Assembly (NCBI GenBank): GCA_016699915.1
Contig: CP064990.1
Location: forward strand, 682,001 to 746,000
DNA: 64,000 bases
Origin: Neisseriales bacterium
Lineage (GTDB): Bacteria; Pseudomonadota; Gammaproteobacteria; Burkholderiales; Q3-R57-64
Direction: 5' to 3'
Shown: positions 57,615-64,000 of the stretch, one piece after another
Layout of the letters: every line of letters begins with the position of its first letter
How positions within the stretch are numbered: position 1 is the first letter of the stretch
Program-made: the position numbers and the translations under genes
Notes under the pieces: model-generated
What the model was told of the DNA's origin: nothing
Database searches by the model: none
The model's input: the letters and a program-made list of their open reading frames with translations, nothing else

Positions 57615-59087
57615 ATGACTAAATTGCTTAATACTCTCACTAATAGCGCAGCAATACACGCTTATGCTAAGCAACGCTTGTTGGAGGTTAACCAGCTTTC
57701 ACCAAACGCACTTGATAAAACCCTTCAACAGATTACCAAGCGCGGTATTGATTTTGCAGACTTATATTTTCAGTACACACATTTTGAAAGCTGGGTATTG
57801 GAAGATGGAGCAGTCAAGCAAGGCAGCTTCCACATTGATCAAGGTGTAGGAGTACGAGCCGTATCGGAAGATAAATCGGCACTAGCTTACTCAAGTCAAA
57901 TCACCCAAAATGCATTGGCGATGGCATCCCAATCGGTTCAAGCCATTCGTACGCAAACCACAACAGCATCGTATCCTATCACCCAAACGCCATGCCTCAC
58001 GCCCTGTTATGATCAGCTTGATCCGATTGCCAGTTTAGATGCTGCATCAAAAATAGCGATCTTGGAAGAAGTCAACCGGGTTGCGCGCCAACAAGACAAG
58101 CGTATCACGCAGGTTATAGCACAATTAGCAGCAAAATATGAAATCATTTATCTTGCTCGGCATGATGGCTGCCATGTCGCAGATATTCGACCACTTGTAC
58201 GCTTATCCGTTCATGTCATTGCTGAACAGCACCAACGCCGGGAAGAAGGCACTTCGGGTGGAGGCGGCAGAACTACTTTAGCCTATTTTGACCAAGCAAC
58301 TATCAGTCGTTATAGCAAACTTGCCGTCGAACGAGCCTTACTAAATCTTGAAGCACGTTCTGCCCCAGCAGGTCAAATGACAGTTGTCCTCGGATCAGGT
58401 TGGCCGGGTATTTTGTTGCATGAAGCTATCGGTCATGGTCTAGAGGGCGATTTTCACCGCAAGAGAACTTCTGCTTTTACAAATCGTATGATGCAAAAAG
58501 TCGCTTCAAATACAATCAGTGTTGTCGATAATGGCACACTACCAAATCAACGTGGTTCATTAACCATAGACGACGAAGGATGCGCTGCACAGCATACAAT
58601 ACTCATTGAAAACGGCATACTCAAAGGAATAATGCAGGATATGACCAACGCTAAACTCATGAAACAAGCCCCAACCGGTAATGGTCGACGTGAATCTTAT
58701 GCCGCTTTACCGATGCCGAGAATGACTAATACCTATATGCTTAACGGAAAATATCCTCCAGAAGAAATTATCAAATCGGTCCATGAAGGACTCTATGCTG
58801 CTAATTTCGGTGGTGGACAAGTTGATATTACCAGTGGACGTTTTGTGTTTTCAGCGTCTGAAGCTTGGCGTATTGAAAATGGGCGTCTCAGTTACCCTGT
58901 AAAAGGAGCTACTTTAATTGGTAATGGTCCTGAGATACTGCAGCATGTTTCCATGGTCGGGAATGATTTAGCTTTAGATGACGGTATGGGAACTTGTGGA
59001 AAAAATGGACAAAATGTACCCGTTGGTGTTGGGCAACCCACCTTGCGTATTGATCAAGGATTAACTGTAGGTGGGATAGCAGTATAA
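57615..59087 (+). CDS. tldD: Metalloprotease TldD
   Basis: 490-residue subunit of the TldD/TldE (PmbA) protease, which degrades small unfolded peptides and matures some modified peptides (e.g. microcin B17). The zinc motif HEAIGHGLEGDFHRK is present. LAALPMPR-like YAALPMPRMTNTYMLNG and GVGVRAVSEDKSALAYSSQI are typical. TldE is not in the window. The neighbouring small Cys-rich exported peptides 250 bp downstream are worth noting because TldD/E process peptide substrates in the cytoplasm, but no link is shown. Confidence 0.95.
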   Translation: MTKLLNTLTNSAAIHAYAKQRLLEVNQLSPNALDKTLQQITKRGIDFADLYFQYTHFESWVLEDGAVKQGSFHIDQGVGVRAVSEDKSALAYSSQITQNALAMASQSVQAIRTQTTTASYPITQTPCLTPCYDQLDPIASLDAASKIAILEEVNRVARQQDKRITQVIAQLAAKYEIIYLARHDGCHVADIRPLVRLSVHVIAEQHQRREEGTSGGGGRTTLAYFDQATISRYSKLAVERALLNLEARSAPAGQMTVVLGSGWPGILLHEAIGHGLEGDFHRKRTSAFTNRMMQKVASNTISVVDNGTLPNQRGSLTIDDEGCAAQHTILIENGILKGIMQDMTNAKLMKQAPTGNGRRESYAALPMPRMTNTYMLNGKYPPEEIIKSVHEGLYAANFGGGQVDITSGRFVFSASEAWRIENGRLSYPVKGATLIGNGPEILQHVSMVGNDLALDDGMGTCGKNGQNVPVGVGQPTLRIDQGLTVGGIAV

Positions 59088-59338
59088 ATCGACTTCTTAG
59101 ACCAAGACGAGCTAAAAAAACTCACTCACATAAATCTTCATACGAGTCTCAATATAAAAAGTGAACCGTTGGTTAATACATAGGAAGATTCACAACAGTT
59201 TGGAAAAACTCATGATGTACTAATATTTTTTTTATTTTCAATAATGTTGACTAAATATTATGAACAATATAAGACACTTCTGTTGTAAGATTTTCGTTAA
59301 TAGACTGCTTTCTTGTTTAGCTTATTTGCGAAACTAAT

Positions 59339-59473
59339 ATGAAAAAATCTTTTGTTGTGTCTCTTTTTGTTCTAATAATCTCAGCGTTTTCTGTAAACCA
59401 AGTTTTGGCTGGTGCTGCTAAGCCCCCCAAAGGCACCTCATGCGGATGTGGTTGTGGTTGTACTAATAAGTAA
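59339..59473 (+). CDS. 44-residue exported peptide with CGCGCGC core
   Basis: Short ORF from ATG 59339 to TAA 59471-59473. Residues 1-24 form a textbook signal peptide (MKKSFVVSLFVLIISAFSVN, then QVLA), with VLA before the predicted cut. The mature part is only ~20 residues (GAAKPPKGTSCGCGCGCTNK), with four Cys alternating with Gly. No recognisable Shine-Dalgarno sequence precedes the ATG. The next gene starts 9 bp after the stop and is also exported and Cys-rich, so the two are probably one operon. Family unknown; metal binding, disulfide linkage or a peptide signal or toxin are all possible. Confidence 0.6.
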   Translation: MKKSFVVSLFVLIISAFSVNQVLAGAAKPPKGTSCGCGCGCTNK

Positions 59474-59481
59474 CCGACAAC

Positions 59482-59829
59482 ATGCTTAGATCAATATACC
59501 GTCGTTTCTTTACTGGGCTAGGTGGCAAGTTTTTGGCTCTCGTGCTGATTTTTCTGATAATCAGTATTGTGAAAGTCAATAGTGCTAATAGTTTTGCTGC
59601 GGAAACGAAAAAATTCAACAAAAATTGTAATTTTTCGAGCAGTGCAACACCACCCACTAAGTCAGCGACTGACGAAGGTTGTTCTTGCTTGTGTATACAG
59701 CAGTATATGTATTCCATAAGGAAGAAGCAGGTCTTTAAAGAAGACGATAGAGTTGTTGCAACCTTTAAATTTCAGCGAGATGCTTCTGGTAACTGTCACT
59801 GTGATTTTAATCAGGAAGAAAAGCGCTGA
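59482..59829 (+). CDS. Small membrane-anchored or exported Cys-rich protein
   Basis: 115 residues. A basic start (MLRSIYRRFF) precedes a hydrophobic helix at about 16-34 (FLALVLIFLIISIVKVNSAN), which is either an anchor or a signal peptide cleaved near SFAA. The rest is polar with seven Cys, mostly in C-x-C arrangement: KNCNF, EGCSCLCIQQY and GNCHCDF. It follows the 44-residue peptide by 9 bp and is closed by a strong terminator. Not recognised. A role as partner, receptor or immunity-type protein for the peptide is speculation. Confidence 0.6.
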   Translation: MLRSIYRRFFTGLGGKFLALVLIFLIISIVKVNSANSFAAETKKFNKNCNFSSSATPPTKSATDEGCSCLCIQQYMYSIRKKQVFKEDDRVVATFKFQRDASGNCHCDFNQEEKR

Positions 59830-59843
59830 GTCAAACCACAAAA

Positions 59844-59877
59844 ACAACCCGTACTAAAAATGCGGGTTGTTTTTTTG
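59844..59877 (+). terminator. Strong rho-independent terminator after the Cys-rich pair
   Basis: ACAACCCG / CGGGTTGT forms an 8-bp perfect stem around an 11-base loop, followed by six or more T. It lies 15 bp after the stop of the 115-residue gene and defines the operon end, supporting that the small ORFs are really transcribed. Confidence 0.85.
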
Positions 59878-60407
59878 TAGCTGTTGGTATCTAGTAAGCT
59901 ATCTGATTGGTTTCTGTATACAAGACTCGCTGCGAAGCATGAGAAAACAAAATAGCTCTCTTTATTCGAATAATACAGACCTACTGGCAGCAAGAAGCGA
60001 TGTAGAAATCGCGAAAATGGAAACGCTCACAAATCTTGATCTTTGACTGACTATTTTTATGAAGAAACTATAGGAAAGACAACAGTGTCTTTGGGATAGA
60101 CCTTTCTTAAATTCCGATGGAAGTGAGCGCATTAAAAATAGCATATTAAAAATACTAAAATAGTATTTTTATGGATACTAGTATTTTATATCTTATAACT
60201 ATCTGATTTTTAAATATTTTTTGGTCTCTGGCAACAGAGTGGGTATTATATGTTGTTGGCGTTATTTTTTTAAACACCGAATTTATATCCTGGTTATATA
60301 AGTGCGGAATCCATAATATTAAGTTTTTGATGGCTGGCCAAAAAAAATAATTACCGAAGTTGCCGAAACTAATGATTTTCAAGTTGATATATTGACGGAA
60401 ATCGATC
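59878..60407. other. ~530-bp non-coding stretch
   Basis: Very AT-rich. No frame on either strand has convincing protein character, and no RNA gene was recognised. Possibly older decayed sequence from the ftsK-like relic that follows. Confidence 0.5.
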
Positions 60408-60812
60408 GGAGAAACAAACAATTTCAAAAATATTAAAGAAGCACGTGAAGCTGGATTGGATTTGCCTTATATTGTCATTGTCATGGAGAAACTAGCTAAT
60501 CTGAGATTATGCAAACCAAATCAGCTGAGGTCAATATTGTCAGAATTGCATAAATAGGCAGAAGTGTTGGTGTTCATCTTGTTTTATCTACGCAATAACC
60601 TGATACTAAAATTTTAGTGGCTTATTGCGAAGCAATGCTGCTAGGATAGCCCTATCTGTGCAAAAAAATCAGATTCTAGAATTATTATAGATGAAGTCGA
60701 GGACAGAAAAATTGCTTGGCGCTTGGAATATGTTGGTAAAGCCATAGGCGAGCACAACAGCAATCAGATTACATGGCGTGTTCGTAACAAAATTAGACGT
60801 TACACTACGTAA
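60408..60812 (+). pseudogene. ftsK: Relic of the FtsK/SpoIIIE motor domain
   Basis: Fragments line up in order with the C-terminal half of the FtsK ATPase: AREAGLDLPYIVIVMEKLAN (family LPYIVVVIDELAD, the Walker B region), ILSELHK then GRSVGVHLVLSTQ (family ARAAGIHLVLATQ), ARIALSVQK (TRIAFQVSSK), and SDSRIIIDE (IDSRTILDQ). They are separated by in-frame stops and at least two frameshifts. The Walker B DE is ME here. A working ftsK, needed for division and XerCD resolution, must be elsewhere in the genome. Confidence 0.75.
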
Positions 60813-60954
60813 TGAAGCAATAATGAACAATGTTGAAAGTTATACATCAATACTTTAGTAACCAATAATCAAGTGCTTTTTGTTTTTCTAGTAATCGCTG
60901 GAACTACCTTTAGCGAACCCAAAGGACAGTTCATACTCAATTTGGGCTAATAAT

Positions 60955-61030
60955 TGGCTCCCTGACCTGGGCTCGAACCAGGGACCTGCGGATTAACAGT
61001 CCGTCGCTCTACCAACTGAGCTATCAGGGA
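60955..61030 (-). tRNA. tRNA-Asn (anticodon GTT)
   Basis: Minus-strand cloverleaf with acceptor TCCCTGA/TCAGGGA, D-arm TAGCTCAGTTGGTAGAGC, anticodon GTT in CGGACTGTTAATCCG, T-arm CCTGGTTCGAGCCCAGG, discriminator G and encoded CCA (60957-60955). Confidence 0.95.
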
Positions 61031-61127
61031 ATAAACATCAAACTGGTTCGGAATTGTAGCATAAAATTGCTATTTCTTAAGTACGCTCCAACTTAAGTAT
61101 TTTTGGGTATTGGAAAATGCAACAGTT

Positions 61128-63143
61128 ATGACAACCATTCAAACTGAGAATCAACCCATTCAAGCTCCCCCATCAACCCTTAATAAATTACACAAATTGG
61201 GGCTTCATACCTACTTCGATTTAGTCTTACATCGCCCCTTGCGTTACGAAAATGAAACCAGCATCTGTCCAATAAAAGACGCACCATTAAGTTACCCTGT
61301 TCTGATTGAGGGGATTGTCGAAAAAAGTGATGTGATGTTTCGACCACGTCGCCAATTAGTCATGCGACTTCGCGATGAGACAAGCGCGCTGACTTTACGC
61401 TTTATGCATTTTTATCCAACACAAGTACTTAAAGTAGGTCAACGTATTCGAGCCTTTGGAGAAATCAGATATAGTTTTTTAGGTAAAGAGATGGTGCATC
61501 CCAAACTGCGTGCCGTAAAACCCTTATCAACCACCCTCACGCCGATTTATCCGGTCGTCAAAGGTTTAACACAATTATCAATCCAACGCCTGATACGACA
61601 AGCTTTAGATACGTTATCTTTCACCGATACATTGCCAGAAGCTATTCGTATTCCTCTAAAACTCATGAGGCTGGACGAAGCGATACGCATGTTGCACGCC
61701 CCTACCAAAATCTCGCTTTTTGACACGCAACCAGCCTTGCAAAGACTCAAATTTGATGAATTGCTAGCGCAACAACTCTTTACGGCTCAAGCAAAACAAA
61801 AACGGCAAAACCAACAAACCTACGCAATTCATGGCAACGGTAAATTACGTGCTGCTTTATATGCAAAACTACCTTTTCAATTAACGGCCTCCCAAAAGCA
61901 GGTTTTACAAACCATCGAAAAAGATCTTGGTGCGACACAACCCATGCATCGCCTCTTACAAGGTGACGTGGGATGTGGCAAAACGATTGTTGCTGCACAA
62001 AGCGCTTTAATTGCAATCGAGGCAGGGTTTCAAGTAGCTATGATGGTGCCTACCGAAATTCTTGCCGAGCAACATGCTTTTCAATTTCAAGAATGGCTCC
62101 ACCCGTTGGGATTAACCACTGTTTGTTTAACGGGTCGCCTAAAAAAGGCTCAAAAAGTAGCAGTCATAGCTCAAATTGAGACGGGTCAAGCTGATTTTGT
62201 GATCGGTACTCATACCCTTTTTCAGGATAAATTGGCCTTTCACCGCTTAGGCTTGATCATCATTGATGAACAGCATCGCTTTGGCGTTATGCAGCGTTTA
62301 GCGTTAAAAAATAAAGGCACACATGTACACCAACTCATGATGTCCGCTACTCCGATCCCCCGTACTTTAGCCATGAGTTACTTCACGGACATGGATATTT
62401 CATCTATTACAGAATTACCCCCCAATCGCATGCCAATTCGCACACAACTCATTGATACCACACGTCGCCACCAAGTCATTGAATTTATCCGAGGCGCTTG
62501 TCAAAAAAACGAACAAATCTACTGGGTATGTCCTTTGATTGAAGAATCCGAAGCTTTGGCTTTAAAAACCGCTGCTGCAATTTACCATGAACTTACTTCA
62601 TCGCTTGCGCCTATTCGTGTCGGGCTACTGCATGGCAAAATGCTAGCTACTCAAAAAAAGACGGTCATGGAGGATTTTGTGCAAGGCCACCTTCAAGTAC
62701 TCGTCGCCACCACTATCATTGAAGTGGGCATTGATGTTGCCAACGCAAGTTTGATGGTCATTGATCACGCCGAACGTTTGGGGCTAGCACAACTACATCA
62801 ACTACGCGGCAGAATTGGGCGTGGAACACGTCCTAGTCGCTGCTTGTTGCTCTTTCAAAAGCCCTTAACCAAAACAGCCAAAGCACGATTAGAAGCAATC
62901 TATAAAGAACAAGATGGCTTTAAGATTGCTGAAGAAGACCTTAAAATTCGTGGGCATGGCGAATTATTGGGTGAGCGGCAAAGCGGTCTTCCTTTATTTC
63001 GCTTCGCAAATATTATGAAAGACAAAATTTTACTTGCCGAAGCTCACCGCGAGGCTCAGACTTTGTTATCTAAATGGCCAGTGCTTGCCAAGACCCACCT
63101 AAAAAGATGGATAGAAGGCACCATTGACTTTTTGGAGGTTTAA
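61128..63143 (+). CDS. recG: ATP-dependent DNA helicase RecG
   Basis: 671 residues from ATG 61128 (TTG 61110 is an alternative). Remodels stalled forks and Holliday junctions. The N-terminal wedge/OB domain contains RFMHFYPTQVLKVGQRIRAF, then a linker. Motif I GDVGCGKTIVA is at about 279-289, followed by DEQHRFGVMQR (motif II), MSATPIPRTLAMSYF (III), TTIIEVGIDVANASLMVIDH (V) and QLRGRIGRGT (VI). The C-terminal TRG hairpin region follows. Length is close to E. coli RecG (693). Convergent with ppsR. Confidence 0.97.
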   Translation: MTTIQTENQPIQAPPSTLNKLHKLGLHTYFDLVLHRPLRYENETSICPIKDAPLSYPVLIEGIVEKSDVMFRPRRQLVMRLRDETSALTLRFMHFYPTQVLKVGQRIRAFGEIRYSFLGKEMVHPKLRAVKPLSTTLTPIYPVVKGLTQLSIQRLIRQALDTLSFTDTLPEAIRIPLKLMRLDEAIRMLHAPTKISLFDTQPALQRLKFDELLAQQLFTAQAKQKRQNQQTYAIHGNGKLRAALYAKLPFQLTASQKQVLQTIEKDLGATQPMHRLLQGDVGCGKTIVAAQSALIAIEAGFQVAMMVPTEILAEQHAFQFQEWLHPLGLTTVCLTGRLKKAQKVAVIAQIETGQADFVIGTHTLFQDKLAFHRLGLIIIDEQHRFGVMQRLALKNKGTHVHQLMMSATPIPRTLAMSYFTDMDISSITELPPNRMPIRTQLIDTTRRHQVIEFIRGACQKNEQIYWVCPLIEESEALALKTAAAIYHELTSSLAPIRVGLLHGKMLATQKKTVMEDFVQGHLQVLVATTIIEVGIDVANASLMVIDHAERLGLAQLHQLRGRIGRGTRPSRCLLLFQKPLTKTAKARLEAIYKEQDGFKIAEEDLKIRGHGELLGERQSGLPLFRFANIMKDKILLAEAHREAQTLLSKWPVLAKTHLKRWIEGTIDFLEV

Positions 63144-63154
63144 ATCTGGCGGAT

Positions 63155-63976
63155 TTAAAAACGCCGTTGAATACCTGTTTGATGAATAATTTTAGCTGAA
63201 ATTTCCTCAATAGAGCGGTGTGTTGTGCTGATAAAAGGCAGATCATGCTTGCGAAACATACTCTCAGCACGACCCACTTCAAAATGGCAATTATCCAAAC
63301 TGGCGTAGTGCGAATTGGAACGTCGTTCGTTACGAATATGATGAAGTCGGTTCGGATCAATCGTCAAACCAAATAGTTTACGCAAATGAGGCATCAGCGA
63401 ATGAGGAAGCGCTGCGCTTTGTAAATCTTCCGGTGTCAGCGGGTAATTGGCCGCATTAATTCCGTATTGCAAGGCTAAATATAGACAGGTTGGCGTTTTA
63501 CCGGAACGCGAAACGCCAACCAAAATCACATCGGCTTCATCTAAATCTTTTAAGGTAATACCGTCATCATGATTAAGCGAAAAATTAATTGCCTGAATGC
63601 GATGATCATAAACTGATTCATCAGCTACGCTATGCGTAAGACCAACATGAAGCGTTGCGTTCTGCCTTAATTCTTCCTCAATGCGACCAATAAATGATTC
63701 AAAAAAATCAATGCACAGCGCATAATCAACCTTAAATAAGAGCCGCACACTTTTATCGACAATACTAGAAAATACCAATGGGCGAAATTGATCAGCAAGG
63801 CTACATGCATAAATTTTTGCTATCACTTCGGATGCTTTTTCTTTGGAATCAACGAAGGGAATCGTTTCGCGCTGAAACTCAAAGGTATTGAATTGCGTTA
63901 GTAACATATTCCCCAACGATTCGGCAGTAATACATGTTCTATCTGACACAAAAAATACTGAGCGCCGATAAGTCAT
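63155..63976 (-). CDS. ppsR: Phosphoenolpyruvate synthase regulatory kinase/pyrophosphorylase (PSRP)
   Basis: 273-residue DUF299 protein with ADP-dependent kinase and Pi-dependent pyrophosphorylase activity, controlling PEP synthase. The start [20 protein letters not shown] is family-typical (SD-x-T-x-x-T-A-E; Gly is usual where Cys-Ile occurs). The P-loop is [20 protein letters not shown], and NAANYPL follows. A strong AAGGAGG precedes ATG 63976. In many betaproteobacteria the gene sits divergent to ppsA, which would lie just off the right edge. Confidence 0.95.
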   Translation of the reverse strand: MTYRRSVFFVSDRTCITAESLGNMLLTQFNTFEFQRETIPFVDSKEKASEVIAKIYACSLADQFRPLVFSSIVDKSVRLLFKVDYALCIDFFESFIGRIEEELRQNATLHVGLTHSVADESVYDHRIQAINFSLNHDDGITLKDLDEADVILVGVSRSGKTPTCLYLALQYGINAANYPLTPEDLQSAALPHSLMPHLRKLFGLTIDPNRLHHIRNERRSNSHYASLDNCHFEVGRAESMFRKHDLPFISTTHRSIEEISAKIIHQTGIQRRF

Positions 63977-63980
63977 TGAT

Positions 63981-63987
63981 CCTCCTT
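63981..63987 (-). promoter_or_regulatory. Strong ribosome binding site of ppsR
   Basis: AAGGAGG, four bases before the ATG at 63976 (spacer ATCA). It is the best Shine-Dalgarno match I noticed in the window and fixes the start. Confidence 0.75.
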
Positions 63988-64000
63988 ACCATCCATTGAA

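Noticed and set aside
63070..63360. 96-codon minus frame overlapping recG and ppsR ends
   Set aside because: Shadow of ppsR in another frame; no RBS and no independent protein character.
1..64000. CRISPR arrays, insertion sequences, integrases other than XerC, phage structural genes
   Set aside because: No regular spaced repeats, no transposase motifs or terminal inverted repeats, and no phage-like genes were seen.

Overview
The window is AT-rich chromosomal DNA from a Gram-negative proteobacterium, most probably a host-associated betaproteobacterium undergoing gene loss. Support for this comes from gene order: an ABC transporter pair directly ahead of murA, the tRNA-Pro(TGG)/Arg(TCT)/His(GTG) triplet, and a porin-like barrel ending in HRF. 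Housekeeping genes are intact. Accessory loci are often frameshifted, truncated or reduced to relics. Species assignment is not possible from the sequence alone.

Layout. 1-2980 holds an unrecognised membrane module: a vWA-like anchored protein, a four-TM protein and a divergent one-TM protein. Two of the three carry single-base frameshifts in homopolymers. 2995-7079 has an NCS1 nucleobase permease, a MATE-like exporter, a restriction-helicase relic and upp. 7297-15282 has a porin, hda, yajC-secD-secF, moaA and folA-thyA. 15458-18357 has tRNA-Arg and tRNA-Glu and two cation-coupled transporters. 18649-28610 is a minus-strand run in which a surface-polysaccharide cluster (three GT4 glycosyltransferases, a flippase, a WbpE-like aminotransferase) follows recQ, xerC and cca. 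28811-31484 has yebC, rpiA, phoU and a universal stress protein.

31485-36400 is a decayed stretch: a frameshifted small membrane protein, an ABC exporter with a large internal deletion, a 16-G tract, an oligopeptide-binding protein, hsp20 and a TolC-family relic. 36416-45396 has a parvulin isomerase, an alanine/glycine:Na+ symporter, a small lipoprotein and a complete peptide ABC transporter (BCDF plus binding protein). The two binding-protein genes share a perfect 148-bp inverted repeat inside otherwise diverged sequence. 45441-53599 has gltX, three tRNAs, folD, pncB, a secreted nuclease, rplM-rpsI and relA. 53735-59087 has an ABC-2 transporter, murA, ubiA and tldD. 59339-59829 encodes two small exported Cys-rich proteins ending at a strong terminator, followed by an ftsK relic, tRNA-Asn, recG and ppsR.

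Taken together, the window suggests a cell that imports peptides, amino acids, nucleobases and nicotinate rather than making everything itself, while keeping replication, translation, secretion and envelope functions. The best candidates for something undescribed are the three-gene membrane module at the left edge and the CxCxC secreted peptide pair near 59.4 kb.
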